Shown here piece by piece: positions 40,943 through 50,997 of a stretch of 64,000 nucleotides of DNA; positions within the stretch are counted from its first letter, which is position 1; each line of letters opens with the position of its first letter. The notes below the pieces were generated by a model. That model was given only the letters and a program-made list of their open reading frames with translations, ran no database searches and was not told the origin of the DNA. Source of the DNA: Porphyridium purpureum (taxonomy: Eukaryota > Rhodophyta > Bangiophyceae > Porphyridiales > Porphyridiaceae); NCBI GenBank assembly GCA_008690995.1, contig VRMN01000006.1, positions 911,139 through 975,138 of the forward strand. Reading direction: 5' to 3'. Position numbers and translations under genes: made by a program.

Positions 40943-41815
40943 ATGAGTTCCGGGTACGAAGCGGCGCTGCAGGTTTTGGCCAAGTACGAGGTGGTGGTTG
41001 CTGGCGTCGCGCTTCCATTCTGCCTGCTCACGTGCGTGCTGGGCTACATTCTGCTGCGGCCGCTACTGTTCTTGACGGGATTCGGTGTGGGTGGCCTGTG
41101 CGCATATACCGCAGCATTTCGCGTGACGACCGCCGTGGGCTCTGCGCACTCTGCTTGGATAAGTATTACCGCGATGTTGGTCTGCGGCCTACTGGTGGGT
41201 CTCCTGGCGGCGCTGCTGGTTCCGCTGGGCGTCTTTCTCGTCGGTGCGAGTTGCGGCATCGCCATCATCCTAAGTTTGCGCACGCTTATCCTAGGAATCG
41301 ACACGACGCATGCAGCATTGATTTTCTACATTCTTTGTTTGGCCAGTGCCGTCGTGGCTGGCTTCCTCGCCGTATTGCTGCAGCAGCCAGTTATCATCGT
41401 CTGTACCGCCGTTTCCGGCGCATTTGGCTTTGTTTACGCTGTCGGTATCTTTGCAGGCGCGTTTCCGCGCACCCTGGATGCAACGACTTTGCACAATGCC
41501 CACACGTGGCTCTACTTTGGCGGTTTCGTGCTGCTGACATTGGTCGGTGTCGTGACCCAGTTTGTGATAGTCGCGCGCGGCAAAGAGCGCGAAGCTAGCG
41601 GCAGTCATGCTCGGAAAGGCAATAGTGACGTACAACCGCTGAAACGGTCAGAAGCGCGACCGGCACAAGTGGTCGCGTTTGATGAAATCGATGACTTTGG
41701 CAATGCTGGTGATCGCGAACACCGCGATGAAGATATCGAAATGCACGCCTACCCAGCGAGTGACAGCGGCAACAAGGGACTAAAGTGGAAATCGAAGAAG
41801 AAGCCGTTTGTGTAA
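40943..41815 (+). CDS. DUF4203/TMEM198-like seven-helix membrane protein
   Basis: 290 aa from the ATG at 40943. Seven hydrophobic helices are evident, starting with VVVAGVALPFCLLTCVLGYI and PLLFLTGFGVGGLCAY, then AMLVCGLLVGLLAALLVPLG, FLVGASCGIAIILSL, ALIFYILCLASAVVAGFLAV, PVIIVCTAVSGAFGFVYAV and WLYFGGFVLLTLVGVVTQFV. The fold and the small-residue packing match the DUF4203/TM7S3-TMEM198 family, whose members are poorly characterised. The C-terminal 70 residues are hydrophilic and acidic, ending in a Lys-rich tail (KWKSKKKPFV). It is convergent with a probable paralogue whose stop lies only 9 bp away. Confidence 0.75.
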   Translation: MSSGYEAALQVLAKYEVVVAGVALPFCLLTCVLGYILLRPLLFLTGFGVGGLCAYTAAFRVTTAVGSAHSAWISITAMLVCGLLVGLLAALLVPLGVFLVGASCGIAIILSLRTLILGIDTTHAALIFYILCLASAVVAGFLAVLLQQPVIIVCTAVSGAFGFVYAVGIFAGAFPRTLDATTLHNAHTWLYFGGFVLLTLVGVVTQFVIVARGKEREASGSHARKGNSDVQPLKRSEARPAQVVAFDEIDDFGNAGDREHRDEDIEMHAYPASDSGNKGLKWKSKKKPFV

Positions 41816-41824
41816 ATGCTTTTA

Positions 41825-42661
41825 CTATGGATTGGTGTTGGACGAATTTACTTGCAGCAAGGCGTCTGCCTCTGTGTTTCCCTGTGCATGTCTGCGGCGC
41901 TGGTCTTGGTTGCGGTTGCGCCTTATCTCGAGTGCCGTTCCAATGAGAAAGAGCACAAAGGCACCAACGCTCAGCGCAAACGTCCACACCCACTGCTCCG
42001 GATTTGGGCGCGTCTCTGCGCGGGGCGAAGGCTTTAGCAACATGGACGGAACGTCATATGGCACGTTAAAGAGTTGTGCGGCACCGTAGCAGACGCCAAA
42101 CGCACCAATTGCAATGGTTGTGTACGGGCGAAAGCGCGGATACTTGTACACAAGCAGCGCGACGCTCGCGCCGCATATGCCCATCACAAATGTGGCGAGT
42201 GCCATCCAATTCGCACCATTTTGCTCCAGAAAGTCGGCGTGCTGCGCATGCTGTTCGTGCGTCTGGACGTAAAGCACCGAACAGCCCAGTAAGATGTACA
42301 CGCCAATGCATCCAGCACTCAGTCCCAACAGAAGGGCGACTAGATCCGAGAGGAAAAAAACGCTCAGAGCGCCTGCCGCGACTCCCATAGCGACAACACC
42401 CGCCAGCATACCAAGCGCCTGCAGCCATGTGGGCGAAGGCTGGATATACTTGAGGCACGCCTCGTAAGCGAGCACTGCGACGCTCCAGAACGGCAACAGA
42501 AACAGCGAGGCGGTCACCACGCGGCTGCCGAGGAGCACGGGCAACCATGAAAGCACAAACACCGGCAGCCACGTTGACGCGGCCCCGACCTGCAGTGCCA
42601 GTACCGCCACGCCCGCCAGGGCCACGGGAACAAGGAACAGTATCTCTCGGTAGTGCGCCAT
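41825..42661 (-). CDS. DUF4203/TMEM198-like membrane protein, probable paralogue of the neighbour
   Basis: 278 aa from the ATG at 42661. Helices include LFLVPVALAGVAVLALQVGA, LPVFVLSWLPVLLG, LGMLAGVVAMGVAAGALSVF, LVALLLGLSAGCIGVYILLG, WMALATFVMGICGASVALLV, TIAIGAFGVCYGAAQLFNV and WTFALSVGAFVLFLIGTALE, giving about seven to eight segments. Size and topology parallel the gene at 40943, including a hydrophilic C-terminal tail. Sequence identity is low by eye, so paralogy is likely but not shown. The two genes are tail to tail with 9 bp between stop codons, so their 3' UTRs must overlap. Confidence 0.7.
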   Translation of the reverse strand: MAHYREILFLVPVALAGVAVLALQVGAASTWLPVFVLSWLPVLLGSRVVTASLFLLPFWSVAVLAYEACLKYIQPSPTWLQALGMLAGVVAMGVAAGALSVFFLSDLVALLLGLSAGCIGVYILLGCSVLYVQTHEQHAQHADFLEQNGANWMALATFVMGICGASVALLVYKYPRFRPYTTIAIGAFGVCYGAAQLFNVPYDVPSMLLKPSPRAETRPNPEQWVWTFALSVGAFVLFLIGTALEIRRNRNQDQRRRHAQGNTEADALLQVNSSNTNP

Positions 42662-42934
42662 GCCGTCTTGCTCCTCACCAAGTGTCGCTGCGGCGCGCGC
42701 AGCCTGCGCTTGCCAGTCTGGAACTGGATAAGGTCCAACTGCGGCAATTCTAGTACGGTGTGTACAGTGGGCTGCGCAGCAGAAAAACCGGTGCGACCTC
42801 GTGCCATTTGACAGGGGTGCTGGGCCGGTTGGTCACGTCTCTCCGTGCGCGCGCATCCGCGACCGCAACCGCACTCTTGAAAGCTGCAGTGTCTGGCACA
42901 AGCACGATGGTGTACAATACAGAATAGACCAAAC

Positions 42935-43339
42935 TCAGATGATCCAATCCCAGTCTTGTTTCTTATCCCTTGCCTCGCGAGAATCCGTACTCCTCGCCCA
43001 CAGTTGCCGGCGAAGGTTTCGCGCACGCGCCGAAAGAGACGCATTGACCTCCTCCCAGTCCTTGAGCTCTGCCAGCTCCAGTTCCATCTCTTCCAAGCGC
43101 GTGTCCGTTGTGCCTGGCCGGGCACGTGTCCGCTCTGCGCGCGTAAGAACGCGCTCGATCTCAGCGCGGCGCTGAACGCGGCTCTGCTTTTGCACATCTG
43201 TAGCACCCATGAACTCTTCAAGGCACAGCAACATTTCTGCAACAACTTCAGGTGCGATTTGTGCACTGGTCTTCTCAAGCACATCGGTCAGCGCTAAATA
43301 GGTCTGCTCATTCAGCTTCGAACCGTACGTGCACTGCAT
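42935..43339 (-). CDS. PPR-like protein, C-terminal piece beyond a frameshift
   Basis: 134 aa if begun at the ATG at 43339, but the frame is open upstream and reads VEVANAFLFALGSAPPPH and KPEDAVALFREMQCTYGS across 43435-43330, which continues the helical repeats of the gene at 43392-45257. It is therefore the C terminus of that gene in another frame. It ends with helices and a charged coil (ERVLTRAERTRARPG, LEEMELELAELKDWEEV) and the end KKQDWDWII. It may be joined by a sequencing indel, a real frameshift mutation or programmed frameshifting. Confidence 0.65.
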   Translation of the reverse strand: MQCTYGSKLNEQTYLALTDVLEKTSAQIAPEVVAEMLLCLEEFMGATDVQKQSRVQRRAEIERVLTRAERTRARPGTTDTRLEEMELELAELKDWEEVNASLSARARNLRRQLWARSTDSREARDKKQDWDWII

Positions 43340-43391
43340 TTCGCGGAACAGCGCGACGGCATCCTCCGGCTTTGCATGTGGTGGCGGCGCA

Positions 43392-45257
43392 CTACCGAGC
43401 GCAAACAGGAAAGCATTCGCAACCTCGACCGGTGCTGCATGACTTGTACACCTGCTTGCATAGTTCTAGGCGACCAAGCCGGCCAAATGCGTAGATGCAG
43501 CTCGCGGCGGCGAACGAAGCGTCATGCACATCAAGCGAGGCGCCAAAGAGCACATCAATCAAGTCATGCACGCGCTTCTCGCGCACATGATGCTCGACGA
43601 GAGCCTCGTACGCGAATGCGCGCAATGTTTGGCTACCAGATGACAAATCTGAGTGCCCATCGGCTCGGTTGGCCTGGCGAACTGCTTCTACCACGCGCAG
43701 GGCAAAGTCCATTAAAGTGGGCTCCCGTGCAGCAAGGCAAACCATGTGGCTAGACAAAGCCGCATCGTGGTTGTATTTCCAGTGCACAAATACGCGCTGG
43801 GCATACACGGCAGCCTCTCGTGCATCGAGCAGCCCCTCGCGCACCTGCTTATCCAGGCTACGCACGTACTCGCGGACAAGCTGAACGCGGTCGTGTTCGT
43901 TTGCGCCAAGGTGCGTGCGGGCTTCTGGTAATGTCAGCACGTGAGCTAGCGGTAGCAGTTCTTTGCTAGCACCCTTTTCAATGCATTCGTGCATGTACGT
44001 GTAAAGACAACGCGCATCCAGCGGGTCGTTTTCATGCGCGCGGACGCCACCTGCGACTTTAAGCGCCCAGTCCATGAGAGCGCGGGCCTCAGCAAAGCTG
44101 CCATCCCGCACCAACGACCAGCAGAGGTGATGCAGCGTACGAGCCGGAAGCGGAAGCTCTGGCACCATGTTGCGGTACGTGGTGGCAATCCAGCGCGCTT
44201 CAGCTGCGCGCTCAGCGACACCCGCGCAAACCAGAGCGCCGGTCTCCAGGAGGCCTGCATTATGACTGACATTGATCAGCGTAGCATACGGCTCCGTGCG
44301 CAGCATCTGCCATACACGAAAAGCAGTTCGCGAGTCCTTGCACTGCACAAACGAATGCATGAGGCAGCGAAACGTGTCAGCATTAAACGCGTTGATGTGA
44401 GTGAGACGCATTTCGTCATAGACGTCACGCACAAGAGCGCGACGGCGACATGCGCCAAAAAGAGCTAAAAGACCATGGTAAGCCACAAGCGACAGTTGCG
44501 CTTCGTGGTGCAACTGAAAGTCTTGCCGTTGAACCAGGCGCTTGACAGCCAGAACCAAATTCAGTTTCCGTAGCGGTGCCGCAAGAGGGAGCACGTGCAT
44601 TAATATGTGCGAGTCAAGCACTACACCATGGGTGCGCGAAGTTTGCAGTGCTTTGATCGCAAAATGTAGCGGAGCGCGCGCATCCCCATCGCCTTCGGGC
44701 GCGGCACGCGCGATGCGCAACAACAAGGAAAGAGTGCCTTCACTATACTGCGTACGTGCGTAGCGTGGTTCACGCAGAATGTCTTGCACACGAGCCAGTG
44801 TGATGGGTGGCGTCTCTGCCAGAGCGAGCTGGAGTTGTACGTTCAGCACCTTGGTGTCAGCGAATACGATCTTGAAGGGTGTCATAGGTGGCCGGAGTAA
44901 AAACGTTGTACCGGCTTGCTCGCTATCTTGCATCCTCTCGGAGACGTCTTCCGCACTTGCGTGGTTCTGGATCTTCAATGCATGTTCCCGGCCGCTGGCG
45001 GACTCACTTTTTGGGCGTACCGTAGGAGCAGACCCATTGGGAACCGAAAACGTTGTGTCTCGCTTGAAATTGGGCCCCGAGCGCCGGTACCTCGCAGGCA
45101 CCAGGTCTGGGCGCTTGTCATATGCTGTGTGCTGGCGTGCATCGGACGCAAATAGACGGCTCATAGTCGACGCAACGTGGTGGCGCGCCCTGCCGGCAAT
45201 GTCAAGGCATCCACCAGACGTGCAAAGAGTCCTTGACCCTACGCCGCATGAGCTCAT
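43392..45257 (-). CDS. PPR-like helical-repeat protein, probably organellar
   Basis: 621 aa from the ATG at 45257; a later Met (MSRLFASDARQHTAYDKR) opens an Arg-rich, presequence-like stretch. The body is alpha-helical pairs with PPR-like phrasing: AYHGLLALFGACRRRALVRD then VYDEMRLTHINAFNADTFRC, LMHSFVQCKDSRTAFRVWQM, HHLCWSLVRDGSFAEARALM, AASCIYAFGRLGRLELCKQV. PPR proteins bind organellar RNA and guide its processing. No DYW or other editing domain is seen. The last 13 residues are read past a frame change near 43430-43445, and the natural continuation lies in the ORF ending at 42935. A decayed paralogue sits upstream in tandem (46737-48254). Confidence 0.7.
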   Translation of the reverse strand: MSSCGVGSRTLCTSGGCLDIAGRARHHVASTMSRLFASDARQHTAYDKRPDLVPARYRRSGPNFKRDTTFSVPNGSAPTVRPKSESASGREHALKIQNHASAEDVSERMQDSEQAGTTFLLRPPMTPFKIVFADTKVLNVQLQLALAETPPITLARVQDILREPRYARTQYSEGTLSLLLRIARAAPEGDGDARAPLHFAIKALQTSRTHGVVLDSHILMHVLPLAAPLRKLNLVLAVKRLVQRQDFQLHHEAQLSLVAYHGLLALFGACRRRALVRDVYDEMRLTHINAFNADTFRCLMHSFVQCKDSRTAFRVWQMLRTEPYATLINVSHNAGLLETGALVCAGVAERAAEARWIATTYRNMVPELPLPARTLHHLCWSLVRDGSFAEARALMDWALKVAGGVRAHENDPLDARCLYTYMHECIEKGASKELLPLAHVLTLPEARTHLGANEHDRVQLVREYVRSLDKQVREGLLDAREAAVYAQRVFVHWKYNHDAALSSHMVCLAAREPTLMDFALRVVEAVRQANRADGHSDLSSGSQTLRAFAYEALVEHHVREKRVHDLIDVLFGASLDVHDASFAAASCIYAFGRLGRLELCKQVYKSCSTGRGCECFPVCAR

Positions 45258-45301
45258 CCTTGATCACACCTTCAAGTAGCAGTTCGAACGCTCCATTCCT
45301 G

Positions 45302-45529
45302 TCAGGCTTTGCACGTGATGCGAGAGACTTCTTCTACCTCGCGCTCATCCTCTGGCTCGCGAAGCTCCACTTGCACGACGTGGCCGAACACGTGCGCCTT
45401 TAACGAACGATGAATGGCGGCGTGAAGGTCACTCAGGAGGAAGGCGCTAGAATTGCTGTCGTTGTTTAAAGGACATAAAAATACGCACGTTCGTATTTTC
45501 TTGTGGGATTGAAGCGGGATCGTAGTCAT
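45302..45529 (-). CDS. Small ORF, uncertain
   Basis: 75 aa from the ATG at 45529. The C-terminal 45 residues look protein-like (FLLSDLHAAIHRSLKAHVFG, then HVVQVELREPEDEREVEEVS), the N-terminal part less so. It lies 44 bp upstream of the PPR-like gene on the same strand. No family is recognised; it could be a terminal exon, a small gene or chance. Confidence 0.25.
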   Translation of the reverse strand: MTTIPLQSHKKIRTCVFLCPLNNDSNSSAFLLSDLHAAIHRSLKAHVFGHVVQVELREPEDEREVEEVSRITCKA

Positions 45530-46736
45530 CTCGGGATTAGCCGGAGCTGTCAGTGGATGTCGGTGTGCGTGGGAAATACACCGGCGCACCGGCGCGTGGA
45601 CGGAACGTCACGCGACCCAAGTCAGCGCATCTTGTTCCCAGCTGGTCCGACCCAGGGACATGCTGGCTGTGATTGGAAGTCACCCCGGTGATTCCGATAG
45701 TGAAGAAATGTGAGTCAGCAACTCAGCATGTCTGAATGCTAAATGGCTGGCAGCGTGCCTCTGTGGTGCAACGCATACTGTATCCAATTACTCGAGCGCG
45801 TCAGCATGAGGGCTTGGTGGCCTTGTCACGCCCCGCCCAAGTTTCCCGATCATAGAATCGTCAGAGTCCAGGCCACGCTGGAGGCGTCTCTTTTGCAGAC
45901 TCAAGCAAAGAAAGAGAATGGACAATACGACATTATCTTTTCAAGAGTTTGTCGTGTTCCGAATGCTGTTAGAATCTAATTAGAATGTCGAAAGCACGCA
46001 TAATCTGATCTTATGAGCGGCGTGCGCAGCAGCATTCGCAGCAAGTGAGCTATTGCAAAATCCACTGCTAAAACGCCAATCGCATAAGAGCACGCGAGCC
46101 GTTCAGTGCTCGAACGGAGACACAGCAATGAACTCGTGTTCCAAGAGACAGACACACCGATCGAGAGACAGACTTGTTCGACAGTTTCCGGCAGCTGGTA
46201 CTAGGACTCTAAAATAAAAAGCACTCACACGTACTCTACATCTCTCCTGTCGCATGGCGATCTTTCCAATCACGCCATTTCAGTCGAGCATCAATGCGCG
46301 CAAGGTTTCTTTGGATCATGCCGTTGGAACGCTTTCGCTACACTGCCACGGGCTATTCACGACTCAGACCGCGCAAGCGGGACCTGCATCTGTTTGTGCT
46401 TACTTCGACGGGATTCTCGCACACTTCAATGGGGATCCTGTCTAGTTGCCTGACATACTTCTTTATCAATTCGACCATATCCTCGATCACATCGACGAAC
46501 AGCTGGGAACCACCGTGGTGCGTCCTGCTACTAGCCTATAGCACCACACTGCTGAGCACGCGAAAAAGCCTGCGCGTCGCTTTCAAGTCGCTGCTGCCAT
46601 ATATCACAGAAAGCTTTCGAAAGAGCGTCAAGGCTTTGGCGTGGCACCAGGCCTTGCTTAGCAATTTTATATAGACCCCTGCAGGCCGCACAAGAATGTC
46701 ACACCACCGCTCACATGTCCTGAAGACTTTGTGACA
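45530..46736. other. Intergenic between tandem PPR-like copies
   Basis: This 1.2-kb region lies between the two PPR-like paralogues. Open frames exist but carry no motifs; the longest + frame (46294-46674) has no recognisable domain. No RNA gene or repeat was identified. Confidence 0.35.
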
Positions 46737-48254
46737 TTAATCCAGCCGCCCCAAGCGACCAAGTGTCTTGAGGTACGGTGTCATCATGTGAGCGGTGCGG
46801 CGCGCATTCAGAAAGTTCTCGTCTTCCTGGGCAAAAATAAGGTCAAATGCGAGTCCTATGCGATGCTGCTCCAGGCACTGCTCTACCAAGGCCTCGTACG
46901 CAAACGCATGCAGCATGCCGTACGGTACCCTTGACGCGTTTCCATTCAAAGGCGGTGCTTGCTCGTGGCTGGCAAGCGCGACTCGCATGGCCATGGACAG
47001 ACAGCCTGCCCGCGAAGTCAGGTACACCATGCAGCTCGATATGACACTATCTGTAGTTTTCCAGCGTGCGAATAAGTGCTGCGCGCATTGGAAGGCATCA
47101 CGAGGCGCAAACAATGGAGGCTTCACATGTACTGGGAGCCGGCCATCTGACGCGCACGTGTGCAACGTCTGGTAAAGGAAACGCAAGAACCGAACCCGAA
47201 TTCTCTCGTCCGAGCACAAGACTACGTCGCGAGCGGTCAAAACTTCGTCGCCCATCGTCAGCAGCAACTCGTCGAACGGCTCATCTGCCTTCTTTGCTGA
47301 CAAGCCTGCGCGCACATACTGGCGCAATTCGCACTCGTGTAAAGTGTAGCCTAGGCTGCAGATCCATTGCATGTCCTCGCGCGCGGTGCCAAATCGTGCC
47401 GCACGAACGCACGCCGAGACGAGAAAATGAAGCATCCGTGCGTCTGGTTTGATGCCTCACTTCTGGTCCAGCTGCGCCACTCGTTCAGCCTCCGTGGCGT
47501 TGCCCGTCTTGGCACAGACCCACGCCCCATTTTCGAGTATGCTTGGATCCATCTGGGCATTGTTGCTCGCAGCGAGTCCGGGCATCCACAACTCGCTCCA
47601 CAGCTCGGCCGCCACCGCCGTTTGGTGATGGCATAGAAAGAAGCGAAGATGAGCATCGAATACCACGGCGTCGAGCACATCGCGCCCGGCAAGTAGCTCG
47701 ACGGGAGCATCGTGCAAGTTCGCGCTGGCTGGTGCGGTCGCATTCAAACGGTCCCTGAGCTTGTGTAGCGCCTGCTTCTGCTGCTGCAGCATGACACGAC
47801 TCGTTGCAACCACCACGTTGACTTTTCGGCAGGACTTCGCCAGTATAAGGCTCTGCATGAGAATTCTAGAGTGCAGCTGCACGCGATGTTTTCGCGCCTG
47901 CTGCGCCATGCGAACCACGAAAGCAAGCTTGGTGCGCGGTGTCAGATTTGGCGCGCGTCGGGCTAAATCGAGTGACGCTTCCAGAGTGTCTGCGTCGAAG
48001 GGTGTGCGGGTCAAATTCCAGCATTCGCATGAGCTCTCGGGGTATACGCGTGCGCCTTTGTTCAAGCTGCGACTGCGAGGTGCCTACGCGTGAATCCCGC
48101 GCGGTTGCCGTCTCGCGTGCCACAACCGCAACCGACTCGTCGCCATCTTCTTTTGCGGCTCTCGCGCGATGCCAAGCGTGGCTTGCGCGCGCGGTGAGCG
48201 AACGTGCTGTGCCGAACGCATTCTGCTTGCGCAGGCGCTGTGCGAGTCGTCAGC
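46737..48254 (-). pseudogene. Decayed paralogue of the PPR-like gene
   Basis: The minus-strand frame from 48065 to 46737 is interrupted only by a TGA at 47457-47459. It matches the 43392-45257 protein in order: HRVQLHSRILMQSLILAKSC against GVVLDSHILMHVLPLA, LFARWKTTDSVISSCMVYLT against FVHWKYNHDAALSSHMVCLA, LHAFAYEALVEQCLEQHRIG against LRAFAYEALVEHHVREKRVH, and the end LGRLGRLD against FGRLGRLE. A frame change near 48000 separates an upstream piece (AWHRARAAKEDGDESVAVVA through RELMRMLEFDP). It ends where the intact copy's C-terminal region begins. At least two lesions are present, so it is most likely a dead tandem duplicate. Confidence 0.7.
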
Positions 48255-49089
48255 ACGGACCAGATGCTCGTCATGGCTGGCAGGCCATTGCCATCAGTGC
48301 TCGCATTTAGGGCGCTAACCGCATATCCGCTCACCACAAACCTGAGAATGCGCCGTTGTGCCGCGCCGAACCGAGTCTGCGCTGCACGCGCGTACGAGTC
48401 TGCGTGCGAGCGCGTGAAGCGTCGGCATCCAAAGCACAGCGCTCTCCAAAACACACCTGTTGCGCAAAGCGTGCCGCAAATTGCGCGAGCGCGCCGCGGC
48501 TCGATACAAATGCTTGATCTCGACGCGCGGCGGCTGCTTATTGGACGAGTGGCCGGCTGGCCGAGTGTGCGCGGTGTGCGCGTCTGCTGGCGTGCGCTCG
48601 CGCACGGCCGTTTGCGTGGAACGCGTGAGGCGCACGCACGCACGCAGCGCAACGTGTGACCCTGGCTGGCGGTCCCACCGCGTTCCGCTCTTTTGGGCTG
48701 GTTTTGGCGATGTGCACGGTGGATATGCGCGTTAACGGTGTGCGCGAGATGCTTGTCTTGCGCAATGGATTCGATGCGCGCGTGGATAGTTTGGCTGCAT
48801 TCACCCCCGTGCGTGACAGGTATGTTGCGCGCGCTCCGGCGCAGAGGTTTAAGAGAGCGTAGCTGGGCGCGAGCGGGCTGGCAAGGTGCTTATTTAGCAG
48901 CGGGACTCCGTGGGGCGGTGCGGCGGAACACAAGGAGCATGGCATAGAGGTGGCGACGCAGAAGAGCGTGTGTGGGTGGTCGCAACTGACGATATCGAGT
49001 GAATAATTTTATGTTCGTACGGGGAGGGGCATTCCGCGACGGGCGCGTTGCTGCCCGCCGTGGTCGAAAGGCACAGCACGCCTTTGAAA
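48255..49089. other. Intergenic, nothing firm
   Basis: Very CpG-rich sequence lies between the decayed PPR copy and the BspA-like relic. A 50-codon + ORF from the ATG at 48710 exists without support. A TATA-like CTTATTTAG occurs at about 48890. Confidence 0.3.
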
Positions 49090-50120
49090 TGGCGCGAATG
49101 TTTCCTCTGGCTTGGGCTTTGGCCATCGCGCTGCTTGCGACCTGGTCTTCGTTGCCCACTGTGGTGGCTCAGGAGCTCTGCCGTTGGGTCCCGCAGTGTG
49201 AACCGTGCTTGTCAGCGGGGACACTGGCCCTGGCTCCAGACGCTACAGGGGCGATTTCATGCAGGGCCGTCCACGCGACGTGTCTCGGCGGGTCCCCCAA
49301 TTGCGTAATGCAGCCCTGCCAGAAATACGTCAAGTCTGAGGAAACCCAGCTGAAGATGGTGCTCGAGTACGAGGACGTTTCTGAGGTATCCTTGGAATTT
49401 TCTGCTTCGCCCGTGGATGTTTTGGTCGATTATGGCGATGGAATGGTGACGGCGCCAACGAGCACGGGGAAAGTCAAGCACACATACCGACGTCAGGGAA
49501 GCTATCAAGTCGTAATCTCCGGAAGTCTGGGTGGAATCATGTTCACGGATGGCTTGGCTGCTGTGGCTTCGTGGGGCGAGCTCGGCCTGACCACTTTGAA
49601 TGGGGCTTTCGCTGGTTTGAGCTCACTGCAAAACGTTCCCGCCGACATACCGCGCACGGTCACAAATCTCAGCGCCATGAGTGCGGGATCAAGTTTCAAG
49701 GGAGACATTGGAACGTAAGACTTGTCGAGGGCGACAGAAATGAAAGACATGTTTGACTCTACTATCTGCAACGGGATCATTTCAGAAGGGGCTGTCAGCT
49801 GTGCGACAAGCATGAGCTTTGTGTTTGCGTCTTCGAGCTTCAACGGAGATATTGGCTAGCGGAATGTTCCTTCATGCTCTTGCCAATTAGGATTTTGGCT
49901 CATGGAACGTGTGGAGTGTGGCAACCAGGAGCTTCACGTTCGCAACGACGCACGTCCACCACGACGCATCTGACTGGGCAATGAGCGACGTAAAAGACAG
50001 AACCGTCGCGTTTTGTCAGGGCGGAACGCGCTTGACGCTCGATCATTGGGGGTACAGCGAGGGCGCTTCCACGACATCAGATGCATTCAGCGTTGCGCGG
50101 CCCTGCGTTCGGGATGCGGT
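49090..50120 (+). pseudogene. Decayed secreted BspA-like (DUF285 repeat) protein
   Basis: From the ATG at 49090 the protein starts with a good signal peptide (MARMFPLAWALAIALL, cleavage probably after VVAQ). A Cys-rich segment follows, then VSLEFSASPVDVLVDYGDGM and HTYRRQGSYQVVISG, and then DUF285 repeat phrasing: AMSAGSSFKGDIGT, TEMKDMFDSTICN, TSMSFVFASSSFNGDIG. The frame breaks at TAA 49716-49718 and TAG 49857-49859. Each falls where the repeat normally has Trp (Fxx-DI-x-W). After a frame change near 49880 more repeat text follows (VWSVATRSFTFATTHVHHD, SDWAMSDVKD). DUF285 proteins are surface or secreted leucine-rich-repeat-like proteins. The remaining 5' piece could still make a 209-aa secreted product. 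Confidence 0.65.
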
Positions 50121-50157
50121 CACTGGGCGGGTTCGGGCCGGTGGAGGAGAACGGGGG

Positions 50158-50997
50158 ATGATGGAGTTCAACGCGCGGCGTGCGCTGGTGGCTTGGGTAT
50201 CGGCATGCGCGCTGCTGCTCCCCGTGGTTGCGCCTCGCGACGCGGCGGGCGCCCCGGGATGTGATTTGTGCGCGGACAACTGGTTGTTTATTCTTGCGGC
50301 GGGCGGCCGCTCGGGAAGCACGACCGCGTTGTCCATGTTCAGAATGATTCCCGGCTTCGAGCTTATCGGTGAGCACGCGGGAGCTTTGGAACGGGAGCTG
50401 GAGCTCCATAAGCAGTACACAGACCTGTCACACCCTTCGCTCGCTTGGTCTCACCCAAAGATCGACATGCACGCTCTAAGCTGCAATACGCAGGAGCTCG
50501 TAAAGATCATGGTGTATGGCGCCGAGCGAGCAACGCGCGAGCCGCGAACAAGGGTCCTTGGCTTCAAGGAGATTCGCTATGTGTCTAGGCACATGCTTGA
50601 GTTCTTGTCCAAGGTATTTCCGTGTGCGCGCATAATCTTTACGGTTCGCGAGGTCGCGGATGCCGAAGTTCACGTGCGTAAATGGAACCAAACGCGGCTT
50701 CACCGAGAGTGGGCAGAACAAGCACAGATGGCGCAATCGGTACATAAACGCTTCCCGAAGACAACATCCATTATGGCCGTCGAGCATTTATCGGTGCAGC
50801 TGTACAATGATGTGCTGCATAACTTGCTTGGCGTGCGGAACTGCTCGTTTAACAGCATTCTCGGTGCAAATCTCCACGGATCATATACCGGAGAAAACCC
50901 CCACGATAATCATGCAAGAGATCTCCAGATTGAGCGGGACCGACAAACTCACCTTGATGGCGATTGTGATCTCTCCCACCTTGACTTTCGGCTCTAA
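50158..50997 (+). CDS. Secreted or Golgi sulfotransferase
   Basis: 279 aa from the ATG at 50158 (a second ATG is adjacent). The frame is open upstream to 49909, but that part is BspA-like debris. An N-terminal hydrophobic segment (ALVAWVSACALLLPVVAP) serves as signal or anchor. The PAPS 5'-phosphosulfate loop is LFILAAGGRSGSTTALSMF; the 3'-phosphate site is ARIIFTVREVADAEVHVRKW. KPR-like ends and a central TRVLGFKEIRYVSRHMLEFL also fit the Sulfotransfer family. It moves sulfate from PAPS to a glycan or similar acceptor in the secretory pathway. In an alga with sulfated wall polysaccharide this would suit matrix synthesis, but the acceptor is unknown. Confidence 0.8.
   Translation: MMEFNARRALVAWVSACALLLPVVAPRDAAGAPGCDLCADNWLFILAAGGRSGSTTALSMFRMIPGFELIGEHAGALERELELHKQYTDLSHPSLAWSHPKIDMHALSCNTQELVKIMVYGAERATREPRTRVLGFKEIRYVSRHMLEFLSKVFPCARIIFTVREVADAEVHVRKWNQTRLHREWAEQAQMAQSVHKRFPKTTSIMAVEHLSVQLYNDVLHNLLGVRNCSFNSILGANLHGSYTGENPHDNHARDLQIERDRQTHLDGDCDLSHLDFRL

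Noticed and set aside
47457-47459. In-frame TGA as a selenocysteine codon in the second PPR-like copy
   Set aside because: The paralogue has no Cys or Sec-like redox context there, and the copy has another lesion near 48000.
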